NCBI RefSeq assembly: GCF_007744515.1
Contig: NZ_CP036268.1
Span: forward strand, 4,334,833 to 4,398,832
Reading direction: 5' to 3'
Source of the DNA: Stratiformator vulcanicus
GTDB lineage: Bacteria > Planctomycetota > Planctomycetia > Planctomycetales > Planctomycetaceae
Length of the DNA: 64,000 nt
Shown here piece after piece: positions 48,666-58,450 of the stretch. Position 1 is the first letter of the stretch, and each line of letters starts with the position of its first letter. The notes below the pieces were generated by a model, which saw only the letters and a program-made list of their open reading frames with translations, was not told where the DNA came from and did no database searches. A program made the position numbers and the translations under genes.

Positions 48666-49988
48666 TTGCTTCACCATTTCGCCAATCGAGCAACCTTGGC
48701 AATCACCGACAGTCTTCACCGCGAACGAGAGGAGTCGGCCGAAGACGTAGCAGAATACGTCTGCCCGGGCGAACGCGCGGCGATTTCGCCAGCCGTTCAC
48801 CTATCGCGAGTGGCTCGCGGATATCACAAATGCCGCCGATGCCCGCACAATCCAGCGATTGTGGATTTGAACTCCGGCGAGGCACCCGTCGATCAGCTTG
48901 CGGTCGACCTACCTGATGACAGGGATGACCGCTGCACGGGCCTGTTTCGCCGCGACTTGGGAACGGCGGAGTTGGAGCTCATTGCCGGTCGTTTCGCGGT
49001 TCAATTGCACAACCGGCAGGAATTTCCGCTCGCTTCCGGCGGGCGGACCGGACAACAGCCCCTTCCCTCAGTCGTCGTCGGATACGGCGACGGCCCTCAC
49101 GATGCGGAGGTCGCACTTCGCTTATCGGCCACGCTCCGCCGGTACGGATGCACGACGCTCTCGATCGGTGCTGTGACAGCCTCGGCGATGCGTTTCGGCG
49201 TCCACCACCTCGACGCCGACGGCGGCGTTCACGCTTCGTCCGGCGGGTTGGCGACAGGGCGGATCGGCGTCCGTCTGCTCGATCGTGACTCGTTTTCCGA
49301 ATCGGTAGAAAGCTGGCAAACGTCAGTTTCCGGGCTGCGAACTCATGAGCCGATTACTCCGACCCGACGCGGCGGCTCTACCCGTTCCTTCGACGTCACG
49401 GTCCCCTATTCGGCTGCATTCCTGAAACACTTTCGCGGCACACTCGGGCAAGGCGTTGCGGTCGAGTGTGACTCCAAACTATGGCTGAAGAATTGCCGGC
49501 GGGTCGGCGATGCGGTCGGGCTATCGATCACTGATCCCACCACATCGGGTTCGAAGGCATTCGAACTTGTCGTCGATCCGGAGGGTGAGCGGACCGCGAT
49601 CCATGACGAATTGCGGAACCCTGTCGGATCGGCCGAACTAATTTCACTCCTGTCGCGTGATGCCTTACGCGAGCATCCGGGCAGTTCGATCGTGCTCGAT
49701 TGGGACCTTGCCCGAAAATTTCGCCCTCTCATCACATCACTCGGTGGGGACTGCGTTCCCAGCAATAGTTCGCCACGTTCGATGGCGGCAACAATTCGAG
49801 ACCACCGGGGCCTCCTCGGTTTCGACTCAACGGGTCGCATCTGGTACCGCCAGGACGTTCCGACCGCCGATGTCCTGTTGGTCCTCGCCCATCTCGCCCG
49901 GATCCTCAGCCGCAGTCGCGAACCGCTTTCGAAACTCCTGCGACGCGAAGCCTTGCTGAGGCATGAACCTGCGGAAGCGATGACGTAG
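48666..49988 (+). CDS. Degenerate phosphohexomutase-like protein
   Basis: Up to 440 residues from a TTG at 48666; a later start is possible. After an N-terminal stretch with RGYHKCRRCPHNPA (a CxxC pair), the pattern follows phosphomannomutase/phosphoglucomutase. Domain 1 has TGLFRRDLGTAELELIAGRFAVQL, then VVVGYGDGPHDAEVALRLSATLRRYGCTTLSIGAV. The phosphoserine loop (normally TASHNP) reads HASSGGLATG. The metal loop (normally DGDxDR) reads DPEGERT, and the sugar loop reads GFDSTGRIWYRQD. Loss of these residues suggests no mutase activity. It could bind a sugar phosphate in a regulatory role. The family call is by pattern only. It is divergent from holA. Confidence 0.65.
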   Translation: MLHHFANRATLAITDSLHREREESAEDVAEYVCPGERAAISPAVHLSRVARGYHKCRRCPHNPAIVDLNSGEAPVDQLAVDLPDDRDDRCTGLFRRDLGTAELELIAGRFAVQLHNRQEFPLASGGRTGQQPLPSVVVGYGDGPHDAEVALRLSATLRRYGCTTLSIGAVTASAMRFGVHHLDADGGVHASSGGLATGRIGVRLLDRDSFSESVESWQTSVSGLRTHEPITPTRRGGSTRSFDVTVPYSAAFLKHFRGTLGQGVAVECDSKLWLKNCRRVGDAVGLSITDPTTSGSKAFELVVDPEGERTAIHDELRNPVGSAELISLLSRDALREHPGSSIVLDWDLARKFRPLITSLGGDCVPSNSSPRSMAATIRDHRGLLGFDSTGRIWYRQDVPTADVLLVLAHLARILSRSREPLSKLLRREALLRHEPAEAMT

Positions 49989-50044
49989 GCCTTATTGAGA
50001 GCGTCATCGTTCCAAATTGGCCGACCCGAATCGTGGTGATAAAG

Positions 50045-50077
50045 AAAAACCCCGCCGCAAGCTGCGACGGGGTTTTT
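50045..50077 (-). terminator. Rho-independent terminator after clpC
   Basis: Stem AAAACCCCGCCGCA / TGCGACGGGGTTTT (one G-T type mismatch) around AGC, with T runs on both strands. It lies between convergent genes ending at 49988 (plus) and 50099 (minus) and may serve both. Confidence 0.85.
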
Positions 50078-50098
50078 ATAGATTGACTGTCAAACGAA

Positions 50099-52669
50099 TC
50101 AGTCGTCTGTCGAATCGGAGGAGTCACCTTCAGGGGAGTCGGTACCGGCAGCCGCTCCAACCAACTCTTCCTTCGGCTCTTCTTCGGCCGTGCTACCGAC
50201 GAAGTCGAGGTGCTTGTCCTCGCCAACTTCTTTGACTTCGACGGTGATCAGGTTGTGGCCTTCAAACGCCCCGCGAAGCAATTCTTCACTGAGCGGGTCT
50301 TCGATATAGGTACCGATCGACCTGCGGAGCGGCCGGGCTCCGTATTCGACGTCGGCTCCCTTTTCGACGACATATTCCCGCGCGGCTTCGGTCAATTCGA
50401 GCTTGAGGTCACGCTCGGCGAGCCGATCGCGAACCTTGCCGAGTTCAATCTCGACGATGTCTTTCAGTTCTTCCTTAGTCAGTTTGCGGAAGACCACGAC
50501 CTCGTCGAGACGACCGAGGAACTCGGGGCGGAAGTGCCGTTCGAGTTCGCCCATCACGTCCTGCTTCATATCCTGATAAGACCGCTCTTTATCGCGATCG
50601 GCGACCGCGTGCAGCCCGAAGCCGCCCGAAGCGATCTGCTTCGCACCGGCATTCGTGGTCAGGATCATGATCGTGTTCTTAAAGTCGACCTTCCGACCGA
50701 AGCTGTCGGTCAGGTGGCCTTCTTCCATGATCTGAAGCAGCATATTAAACACGTCGGGGTGAGCCTTCTCGATTTCATCGAGCAGGACCACCGAATACGG
50801 ACGGCGACGAATCTTTTCCGTCAACTGACCGCCTTCTTCGTAACCGACATATCCCGGAGGCGCACCGATCAGTCGGCTGACGTTGTGCTTTTCCATGTAC
50901 TCGCTCATGTCGATTTGAATGAGCGAGTCCTGATCGCCGAACATAAATTCGGCGAGTGTCTTGGCGAGCAGCGTTTTGCCGACCCCGGTCGGTCCGGCGA
51001 ATAGGAAGACCCCGGTCGGACGTTTCGGGTCCTTAAGACCGGCCCGGCTACGGCGAACCGCTTTACAGACCTGCTTGATTGCCTCGTCCTGGCTGACGAC
51101 GCGTTTGTGAAGTTCCTGCTCCATCTCAAGCAGCCGCACGGCGTCTTCGCTCGAGAGGCGAGTCAGTGGAATGCCGGTCATTTTGGCAACGACTTCGGCG
51201 ATCACCTCTTCGTCGACCACGCCGTCAACTTCGTCCGCCTTCTCGCGCCATTCCTTGGTCATCTGCTCCTTCTTCTTGCGAACCTTATCGGCCTGATCAC
51301 GTAGCGACGCGGCCTTTTCGAAGTCCTGATTGGCGACCGCTTCCTCTTTGAGCTGATTGAACTTTTCGATCTCGTCTTCGAGCTCCTTCAGATCGGGCGG
51401 GCGGACCATGCTGCGGAGTCGGATCCGGGCGCCCGCTTCGTCAATCACGTCGATCGCCTTATCGGGCAGCGCACGATCGGTGATATAGCGGGTCGAAAAT
51501 TCGACGGCAGCTTTCAGGCCTTCGTCGGTAATTTTCACCTTGTGATGCTGCTCGTAGCGTTCACGCAGGCCCTTAAGGATTTCGACCGCCTGTTCGGCAG
51601 ACGGCGGCTCAACGTTGACCTTCTGGAAGCGACGTTCGAGGGCGCTGTCCTTCTCAATATATTTGCGATACTCGTCGAGCGTCGTCGCACCGATGCATTG
51701 CAACTCGCCGCGCGATAACGCGGGCTTGAGTACGTTGGACGCGTCGATGGCGCCTTCAGCACCGCCAGCTCCGACGAGAGTGTGAAGTTCGTCGATGAAC
51801 AAAATCGTATTCTTCGCGCGGCGGACTTCATTCATCACCGCTTTGATGCGCTCTTCAAACTGCCCGCGATACTTGGTGCCGGCGACCATCATGGCGAGGT
51901 CGAGCACCACGATGCGGCGGTCACGGAGCAGTTCTGGAACGTTGCCGTCGACGACCATCTGGGCAAACCCCTCGACGATCGCGGTCTTACCGACGCCCGC
52001 TTCGCCCAGCAGAACCGGGTTGTTCTTCTGTCGGCGGCAGAGAATCTGCGTGACGCGTTCGATCTCGTGTTCGCGACCGATGACCGGGTCGAGCTTGCCC
52101 TGCTTGGCGAGTTCGGTCAGATCGCGACCGAAGCTGTCCAGAGCCGGCGTTTTGCTTTTACCCGATCCTTTCGAAGACGAACTTCCGCCGCCACCGCCCC
52201 CGGCTCGTTCCCCGCCTTCGGTACCTTCGATGCCGTGGCCGAGTAGATTGAGAACTTCGTCGCGGACGTCTTCGAGTTTGAGACCCAGGTTCATCAAAAC
52301 CTGAGCGGCGACGCCTTCCTGCTCACGCAGCAGTCCCAGCAGCAAGTGCTCGGTGCCAACGTAGTTGTGGTTGAGGTTGCGAGCCTCTTCCATCGCGTAT
52401 TCGATGACCTTTTTGGCCCGCGGCGTTTGCGGGAGCTTGCCCATCGTGACCATATCGGGCCCCGACTGGACGATCTTCTCGACTTCGAGGCGAATCTTTC
52501 GCAGGTCGACATCGAGATTCTTCAGAACATTCGCCGCGACGCCGGAACCTTCTTTGACCAGACCGAGCAAGATGTGCTCGGTGCCGATATATTCGTGGTT
52601 AAAGCGTTGGGCCTCCTGATTGGCCAACTGCATTACCTTCCGGGCACGGTCGGTAAATCGTTCATACAT
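50099..52669 (-). CDS. clpC: AAA+ unfoldase ClpC
   Basis: An 856-residue Clp/Hsp100 protein that feeds substrates to ClpP. Two Clp-N repeats open the protein ([63 protein letters not shown]-like). Walker A of D1 is [16 protein letters not shown], and the adjacent block is [14 protein letters not shown]. The middle region has the UVR-type motif [23 protein letters not shown], typical of ClpC rather than ClpB. Walker A of D2 is [16 protein letters not shown], followed by the [19 protein letters not shown] loop. The acidic tail ends [15 protein letters not shown] lies about 10 bases before ATG 52669. It is divergent from the ClpN-ThiD2-ThiE gene. Confidence 0.97.
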   Translation of the reverse strand: MYERFTDRARKVMQLANQEAQRFNHEYIGTEHILLGLVKEGSGVAANVLKNLDVDLRKIRLEVEKIVQSGPDMVTMGKLPQTPRAKKVIEYAMEEARNLNHNYVGTEHLLLGLLREQEGVAAQVLMNLGLKLEDVRDEVLNLLGHGIEGTEGGERAGGGGGGSSSSKGSGKSKTPALDSFGRDLTELAKQGKLDPVIGREHEIERVTQILCRRQKNNPVLLGEAGVGKTAIVEGFAQMVVDGNVPELLRDRRIVVLDLAMMVAGTKYRGQFEERIKAVMNEVRRAKNTILFIDELHTLVGAGGAEGAIDASNVLKPALSRGELQCIGATTLDEYRKYIEKDSALERRFQKVNVEPPSAEQAVEILKGLRERYEQHHKVKITDEGLKAAVEFSTRYITDRALPDKAIDVIDEAGARIRLRSMVRPPDLKELEDEIEKFNQLKEEAVANQDFEKAASLRDQADKVRKKKEQMTKEWREKADEVDGVVDEEVIAEVVAKMTGIPLTRLSSEDAVRLLEMEQELHKRVVSQDEAIKQVCKAVRRSRAGLKDPKRPTGVFLFAGPTGVGKTLLAKTLAEFMFGDQDSLIQIDMSEYMEKHNVSRLIGAPPGYVGYEEGGQLTEKIRRRPYSVVLLDEIEKAHPDVFNMLLQIMEEGHLTDSFGRKVDFKNTIMILTTNAGAKQIASGGFGLHAVADRDKERSYQDMKQDVMGELERHFRPEFLGRLDEVVVFRKLTKEELKDIVEIELGKVRDRLAERDLKLELTEAAREYVVEKGADVEYGARPLRRSIGTYIEDPLSEELLRGAFEGHNLITVEVKEVGEDKHLDFVGSTAEEEPKEELVGAAAGTDSPEGDSSDSTDD

Positions 52670-53147
52670 AGGGGTTTCTCCTTGAATCGGCCGCTGTGAA
52701 CCGTCGCGGGGCGTTCGTGTTCGAACCGCTCCGGCGAGAGACTTCGCCGGGCCGGACGACTTCATGACTGCTTATTTGACAGGTGATCGCTTCCGAAGAC
52801 TGTGACGCAAACGGTATGCCCTTCCGGCAAACCCGCCTGCAGATGCCTGAAGTCGGCGTCCTGTTTATCTTAGACCGCTCCGGCGACGCCGCGGCAGAAT
52901 TTCCGCAGACGAGGGGCAGTTGGAGCGAAGCAATGTCGACAAGTGCAGCCGACTTGCGAGGATAGGGCCGAAAAACGATCGCCCCCCCAACGTGGGGACA
53001 CCGCGCGATCGGTGGCACCCGACACTCCGTTTTTCGTAGTACAATCATTCCATTAATCCCAATCCTCATGATGCTACTTCCGCATGGCCGGGCCGACAAC
53101 TGCGTAACCCCGGTTCCTCGGAATTGCGTTCGGCCCCGGAGACCGAA
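52670..53147. other. Divergent promoter region clpC / thiE fusion
   Basis: About 480 bp, no gene. A minus-strand open frame at 52662-53162 has no protein-like content. No clear CtsR or CIRCE box was found. Confidence 0.6.
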
Positions 53148-54734
53148 TTGAAGCGAATTCATTTTACCAGTGCGGCCCAGCGTATTTTCGATGCCGCATC
53201 GTCCTACACGATCCTCAGGCGGGGCTCCGTCGTGGAGCCGTCCGACCTGTTGGCCGCGCTTTTTTCCGACGAATCGGCCGGGGCGGCGCTTCTCGGCGAG
53301 ATCGGTTTTCCTCCACCATCAACGCAAACGGTCACGACGGTCGAAGCCAGGACCGCGGCCGACACGCTCCCGATCCCCGAGCCGTCGGAGACGACCGATC
53401 GCATCAGAGACCGCGCGATCGCTCTGGCCCGTCGATTCGGCGGGCGAGAGGTCAGCAGCGAACACCTCGCCGTCGCCCTGCTCGAAATCGAGTCTCCGAT
53501 TCGCGATACGGCGAACTCGGCAAGGCTCGACCCAGACACGGTCCGCGATCGGCTGGACGAATCGATCGCGATGGGAGAAGTCGTCGAGGTCGATTTTCAG
53601 TTGGACGTTGATGGCCCGCACTCGCCGGAAAGCCCGACCGACGATTCGATCTCCCTGCGCCGCGAATCTCGACGTACTGAGTCGGTTGATCTGTTCGATC
53701 CCGCCGTCGCGCGGATCATCGACGCGACGGCGAATCGCTGCCGTGAGGGACTCCGCGTGGTTGAGGACTTCGCAAGATTTGTCCGCGACGATCCGTCGGC
53801 CACCCAATCACTCAAGTCACTACGTCACGGTTTCGCCGAGGCAATGAACCTCATTCCGACCGAATGGTTGCTGTCATCGCGAAACACCGGCGGAGATGTC
53901 GGGACATCCATCACGACCGAGGCGGAACGATCACGGTCGTCGCCAGAGCATGTGGCGGCGGCAAGTTTAAAGCGGGTGCAGGAGTCGCTGCGCAGTCTGG
54001 AAGAATACGGCAAACTCATCGATCCCCGGTTTGCGGAGTCGATCGAGCGACTGCGCTATCGCGCGTATGAAACCGAGCAGCAATTGATCGTGCCGACCAC
54101 TCCGGGCGGGGAGCTGTCCGCGGCACACCTCATGCTCTTACTGCCCGCCATGTTGCCGGGTCGAGACCTTACTCAAGTTGCTATGCAGGCAATCGCGGGC
54201 GGGGTCGACGTGATTCAGTTGCGTGACAAAAATGCGAATGATCATGTGCTGCTTGAAGCGGGTCGGATCTTCCGCGAATTAACCCGGAACCACGGGATCC
54301 GATTGATTATGAATGATCGACCCGATGTTGCGGTCGCCATCGAAGCAGACGGCGTTCATCTCGGGCAGGACGACCTGCCGATCAAAACGGCTCGTAGAAT
54401 TATCGGACCGGACCGAATAGTCGGCACATCGACGCATTCGATCGAGCAAATTCAACAGGCTGTTCGCGACGGTGCCGACTACGTCGGCGTCGGGCCGACA
54501 TTCGCCTCGACGACGAAGCACTTTGCGGAGTTTACCGGTGTGGAGTTGCTCCGGGCAGCCGGAGAAGTCGCATCCATACCGATGTTCGCAATCGGCGGGA
54601 TCGATGCCGGCAACGTTTCTGAGGTTGCCGCTGCGGGCTTCGGACGCGTTGCCGTCAGCGGCGCGATCTTAAACGCCGATGACCCTCGGCAAGCGGCGAT
54701 GAACATCAGGGCGGCGCTTGACATGATCGAATAA
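53148..54734 (+). CDS. thiE: ClpN-like / ThiD2 / ThiE fusion, thiamine phosphate synthase
   Basis: A 528-residue protein with three parts. Residues 1-150 look like a Clp-N double repeat: IHFTSAAQRIFDAASSYTILRRGSVVEPSDLLAALFSDESAGAALL, then RDRAIALARRFGGREVSSEHLAVALLEIES. Residues 185-320 match the ThiD2-type domain: ARIIDATANRCREGLRVVEDFARFVRDD and LKRVQESLRSLEEYGKL. Residues 330-528 are ThiE, which joins HMP-PP and thiazole phosphate: VIQLRDKNANDHVLL, IMNDRPDVAVAIEADGVHLGQDDLP, GTSTHS, DYVGVGPTFASTTK and FAIGGIDAGN, all complete. The TTG start at 53148 has GGAG six bases upstream; TTG 53124 is the alternative and no ATG fits. The adjoining clpC suggests the Clp-N part came from that neighbour. 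Confidence 0.9.
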   Translation: MKRIHFTSAAQRIFDAASSYTILRRGSVVEPSDLLAALFSDESAGAALLGEIGFPPPSTQTVTTVEARTAADTLPIPEPSETTDRIRDRAIALARRFGGREVSSEHLAVALLEIESPIRDTANSARLDPDTVRDRLDESIAMGEVVEVDFQLDVDGPHSPESPTDDSISLRRESRRTESVDLFDPAVARIIDATANRCREGLRVVEDFARFVRDDPSATQSLKSLRHGFAEAMNLIPTEWLLSSRNTGGDVGTSITTEAERSRSSPEHVAAASLKRVQESLRSLEEYGKLIDPRFAESIERLRYRAYETEQQLIVPTTPGGELSAAHLMLLLPAMLPGRDLTQVAMQAIAGGVDVIQLRDKNANDHVLLEAGRIFRELTRNHGIRLIMNDRPDVAVAIEADGVHLGQDDLPIKTARRIIGPDRIVGTSTHSIEQIQQAVRDGADYVGVGPTFASTTKHFAEFTGVELLRAAGEVASIPMFAIGGIDAGNVSEVAAAGFGRVAVSGAILNADDPRQAAMNIRAALDMIE

Positions 54735-54735
54735 A

Positions 54736-54775
54736 GAAAGCCCACGGGTTGCAACCCGTGGGCTTTCGATTTTTT
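54736..54775. terminator. Bidirectional terminator, 32-bp perfect palindrome
   Basis: Bases 54736-54767 (GAAAGCCCACGGG... ) are self-complementary over the full 32 bp, followed by GATTTTTTC. It lies between the convergent thiE fusion and the secreted protein gene. Confidence 0.92.
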
Positions 54776-54807
54776 CTTGAGCGCGTCGCATCATGATTAG
54801 AGCTTAA

Positions 54808-56079
54808 TCAAAATTTTGGGACTTCCATCACGCTCGGGACGGGGTCGCAAAGCCACGTGCGGCGAGTCGGTCTCTCCGGCGACACTTCACGCGGAAATGA
54901 AATGGATTCGGCAATCAGAACCTCTTGACCAGACCGAGAGTCTTTCGCCATCTTCGCGCCGAAGTTCTTGGCGAGCTTCGCAATCTCAGGATCGTTTCGG
55001 TCGTTAAAACTGCCGACCGTCACGAGAGAATAGTGCTTGTCGTGCCAGACGTAAGCCGGAATCTTATAGTCACTCCGCAAGGCCCGCGTCATCTGCTCCG
55101 CATCCTGTGCGATTAAGTCTTCCGTGCGTGACCACGGTTTCGTAATTGCCGTTTGTATGTCTCGCACGGAAGGCAAGAAAGTGGCATAGCCGTCATTGTC
55201 CGTCGTTCCCCCGATTTGTTGAATTTGGTCATCGGAAAACATACGGCGTCCGCTGATCCCGTTCTCTGTCGGGTCAAACGACTTGTCGCGATGGGCGTAG
55301 ATCGACTCGGCACGCGACGTCGCGATGACGAGCGTGTACTTGCCCTGATTCTTAAGCAAAGAAATGTCTTCGGCGACGTCGTAATTAAGTTGCTTCAGTA
55401 AGGTTTCATCCGAGTCATGCGCCAGCGTTTGGGCATTTTGCATCGGATTGACCGTCAGAAACGCACCGCCGAGCGGCCCCTTCTGACCGGGCGTCGGCTT
55501 ATAGAGTCCGCCGTTTTCGAGAATCATAATGTCGACCGATTTGAATCGCTGGCCGTTCGTCAAAAACTTCGGCTCAAACCCTTTGATCCACTCCAAGGTG
55601 CGGTGAGCAATTTCGCCACCGCCACGTGAACGGTCATCGGGTCGGCTCGATTTATAATTGCCGGCGAGAACACACACGCCACCTTCAAATGCTTTATAAA
55701 AAGCGGCGAAGCCCGGAGGGGGCGCGACGTCATCGGCCCGCTGATACTTGTTCTTCACTTCAAACACGTAGGCCGGCACGCCTTTGGTTCGCAATTCGAA
55801 AACCAATTCGTCCGCGGCCTGTCGTGGGGTCATCCCTTTGTTCGACTCCTGCCCGGATTGCCGATACGTGTCGACGATATCAGCCGTCTTTTCCGGCTTG
55901 CGGAAGGCCGCCACCATGACCATCCAAGGGCCGTGCTTGGGCGTCAGCTTGTAGTCATATCCGCGAACCGCGTGTATTTTTCCGGCTTGCGCGTCGGCAC
56001 AGACCGAGACGACCAACATCAATGCAAACAAAGTGACTGTACTGCGTCGAAAACCCACGGCTCGACTCTCCTCGCTCAC
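54808..56079 (-). CDS. Secreted protein of unknown function, possibly two SPOR-like units
   Basis: A 423-residue exported protein. Residues 1-33 form a signal peptide (STVTLFALMLVVSVCADAQAG). Residues 45-120 have a strand-helix pattern seen in SPOR-type domains: GPWMVMVAAFRKPEKTADIVDTYRQ, then AADELVFELRTKGVPAYVFEVKNKY. A second similar unit is near 325-385: AEQMTRALRSDYKIPAYVWHDKHYSLVTVGSF. The middle has VDIMILENGGLYKPT and LVIATSRAESIY. I do not recognise a named family; such proteins appear planctomycete-specific. The start is at ATG 56079. The upstream gap contains a palindromic repeat. Confidence 0.75.
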   Translation of the reverse strand: MSEESRAVGFRRSTVTLFALMLVVSVCADAQAGKIHAVRGYDYKLTPKHGPWMVMVAAFRKPEKTADIVDTYRQSGQESNKGMTPRQAADELVFELRTKGVPAYVFEVKNKYQRADDVAPPPGFAAFYKAFEGGVCVLAGNYKSSRPDDRSRGGGEIAHRTLEWIKGFEPKFLTNGQRFKSVDIMILENGGLYKPTPGQKGPLGGAFLTVNPMQNAQTLAHDSDETLLKQLNYDVAEDISLLKNQGKYTLVIATSRAESIYAHRDKSFDPTENGISGRRMFSDDQIQQIGGTTDNDGYATFLPSVRDIQTAITKPWSRTEDLIAQDAEQMTRALRSDYKIPAYVWHDKHYSLVTVGSFNDRNDPEIAKLAKNFGAKMAKDSRSGQEVLIAESISFPREVSPERPTRRTWLCDPVPSVMEVPKF

Positions 56080-56211
56080 CGAACAACGGACGCGGTCGAT
56101 TTGACAAAAATCGCGACGGTCCTTGAAATTATTTCAAGTTCCGCCGGGTTCTAGAAAACCTTCCGAACCGGGTCCAGAGCGATTCGCCGAGTCACCTCAC
56201 TGTTCAGCAAG

Positions 56212-56262
56212 TTTAGCCGCGACCGCCAGGGAAGCGCTCCTTCACGGTCGTTGCTAAGCGGA
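56212..56262. repeat. AGCCGCG-family palindrome
   Basis: Starts TTTAGCCGCGACCGCCAGGG, the same 21-mer as at 6187, and ends ACGGTCGTTGCTAAGCGG, which pairs imperfectly with the start. It lies between rph and the secreted protein gene. Confidence 0.8.
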
Positions 56263-56265
56263 ACA

Positions 56266-56985
56266 TCAGGCGCCGGGGAATGATCCGCCTAATTCATGCC
56301 GCTGCAGTTCGGTCAGGGCCACGATGCCGCCCTCGGCGAGATCCAGTTGAGCTTCGAGCACTCCGCGGGGAAATGCCTGCCCTTCAGCGGTCCCCTGCAC
56401 TTCGACGTAGGTGCCGACCCCGGTCATCACGACGTTGAGATCGACGTCTGCGGTGCTGTCTTCGTGATAATCGAGATCGAGGACCGGCTTGCCGTCGACC
56501 ACGCCGACACTGATCGCCGCGATGCTGCCCTTGAGAATCGGCCGGTCGACAAGGGGATCGGGCAACGTCGCGATAGCCGCACACAGGGCCACAAATCCGC
56601 CCGTGATACTGAGCGTCCGCGTCCCGCCGTCAGCTCGAAGCACGTCGCAATCGATGACGATCGTCCGTTCGCCGAGTGCCTCGAAATCGACGACCGAACG
56701 CAGGCTGCGACCGATCAGCCGTTGAATTTCGGTCGATCGTCCATCCGCACGGCGAGCCTTACGCGGGGCAGTACTGCCGGGAAGCATCGAATATTCCGCG
56801 GTCACCCATCCGGAAATCGGTTCCTTGCCTTTTTTCCAAGGCGGGACCGATTCTTCGATACTGGCGGTACACAGGACGGTCGTCTGTCCCGCCGAAATCA
56901 GCACGCTGCCCGGCGCAGCCGAGTCGAACGGCCGTTGAATCGTGATGGGCCGCAACTCGTCCGCTCTTCGTCCGTCGTGTCGCAT
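56266..56985 (-). CDS. rph: Ribonuclease PH
   Basis: A 239-residue phosphorolytic 3'-5' exoribonuclease that trims tRNA 3' ends. Blocks are [96 protein letters not shown], and C-terminal [21 protein letters not shown]. Length matches the family. The ATG at 56985 opens directly on the conserved N-terminus; the frame is open to 57087 without conserved residues. Confidence 0.97.
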   Translation of the reverse strand: MRHDGRRADELRPITIQRPFDSAAPGSVLISAGQTTVLCTASIEESVPPWKKGKEPISGWVTAEYSMLPGSTAPRKARRADGRSTEIQRLIGRSLRSVVDFEALGERTIVIDCDVLRADGGTRTLSITGGFVALCAAIATLPDPLVDRPILKGSIAAISVGVVDGKPVLDLDYHEDSTADVDLNVVMTGVGTYVEVQGTAEGQAFPRGVLEAQLDLAEGGIVALTELQRHELGGSFPGA

Positions 56986-57221
56986 CGTTGAAGTCTCGCA
57001 TGGCGAAAGGTCGCTTCGGGTCGCCGAGCATAGGCTCGCAAGCGAGAAGGGAGAAGCGAGTCGCACACCAGCCCGCAACGCAAGCAAGAAATTAAAGCAT
57101 CAATGTTTCGCGACTCGCGCATTCGCCCAAGTGAAATCAGACTGCGAATCACGCGTCACCAACCGCAATACGCGTTGCATCGCATCCCCGAACGCATCGC
57201 TCTACAATTCGCTCCGCGCGA

Positions 57222-58325
57222 TTGTCTCTTGGGAAACGGGCCTTGGACGGCAGACTCAGCAGTTCATCGAGCAAGATTCTGCTCGGTACTCTCCTCTTCG
57301 CGCTTTTTTGCGCGATCGCGGTGTACGTGTACGTCACGGCCGGTTGGTCGGTCCTTGATGCGCTCTACATGGTCGCGATCACGATTTCGACCGTCGGCTA
57401 CGGCGAACCGGTCGATACATCCGCACAGCCGTACGTCCGGGCGTTCACGACTTTGTTCGCCCTTGTGAGCACCATCGCAACGGTCTACGTGATCGGCGGC
57501 CTGGTGCAGATGGTGGCCGAGGGCGAATTCAACCGGGCAATGGGGGCCAGACGAATGACGACGGGAATCGGAAAGCTGAGCGGACATGCGATCATTTGCG
57601 GGTACGGTCGCGTCGGCCAGATCCTCGCCCGCGACCTGAGACAATTCGGAATTCCGTTCGTGATCGTCGATCTCAACGCCGAGCGGCTGCACGACGCCGA
57701 AGCCGGGGGCGATCTCGTGGTGATCGGGAATGCGAGTGAAGAGGAAACGTTGCAGGCGGCCGGCATCGAGCGGGCCCGATATCTCGCGACGGTCCTGCCC
57801 GACGATGCCGCGAATGTCTTTATCACGCTGACCGCCCGCGATTTGAAGTCAGACATTTTCGTGATCGCTCGGGCCGAAGACCCTTCGACCGAAAAGAAAC
57901 TCAAACGCTCCGGGGCCGATCGCATCGTTTTGCCCGCGCAAATCGGGGCGACGCGAATCGCGAGTCTGATCGCCCATCCGAGCGCCGAGAGTATCCTTTC
58001 GGACGACCAGAGCGTCGACGAGTTCAACAACATGCTCGGTACGATCGGACTGTCGATGGCCGAAATTCCGATTCCGCTCGAATCGGAATTTGCGGGTCGC
58101 CCTTTGGCCGAGGTCGAAATCGCCGGCGGCATCGGCTTTCTGATCGTCGCACTGCATCGCAAGTCAGACGGAGCCATCATCCGCCAGCCCGAAGGCAAGA
58201 CCATCCTCGAAGCGGGCGACAGCCTGATGGTGCTCGGTTACAATGCCGCGCTGCCGAAGCTCAGTCGGCGAGCACAAAGTGACCATCGCATCCGTTACCG
58301 CGGCGCTGCGATGGATAATAATTGA
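57222..58325 (+). CDS. Potassium channel with RCK (TrkA) domains
   Basis: A 367-residue two-helix channel. Helix 1 is ILLGTLLFALFCAIAVYVYVTAG. The pore loop with selectivity filter is ITISTVGYGEP near 55-65, and helix 2 is FTTLFALVSTIATVYVIGGLVQM. The cytoplasmic RCK-N domain has the Rossmann motif HAIICGYGRVGQILARDL and FVIVDLNAERL. The RCK-C domain is EIPIPLESEFAGRPLAEVEI to GDSLMVLGYN. This is the MthK-like arrangement, gated by ligand binding to the ring. No ATG fits; the start is TTG 57222 or TTG 57243. It is divergent from rph. Confidence 0.93.
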   Translation: MSLGKRALDGRLSSSSSKILLGTLLFALFCAIAVYVYVTAGWSVLDALYMVAITISTVGYGEPVDTSAQPYVRAFTTLFALVSTIATVYVIGGLVQMVAEGEFNRAMGARRMTTGIGKLSGHAIICGYGRVGQILARDLRQFGIPFVIVDLNAERLHDAEAGGDLVVIGNASEEETLQAAGIERARYLATVLPDDAANVFITLTARDLKSDIFVIARAEDPSTEKKLKRSGADRIVLPAQIGATRIASLIAHPSAESILSDDQSVDEFNNMLGTIGLSMAEIPIPLESEFAGRPLAEVEIAGGIGFLIVALHRKSDGAIIRQPEGKTILEAGDSLMVLGYNAALPKLSRRAQSDHRIRYRGAAMDNN

Positions 58326-58450
58326 GGCGAAGAATCGTTTCGACAAGCCCGCAGCGCAAGTAACGGACCTCTGGGCAGGACTCGCCAACTACGTCATTAT
58401 TCGCTCGCGCCGCGAGCTTTGAATTCAATCCAGAACCTGAAGTCTTCAAC

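Noticed and set aside
54736-54775. 32-bp perfect palindrome considered as an operator or mobile element
   Set aside because: Position between convergent stops and the T tract fit a bidirectional terminator better.
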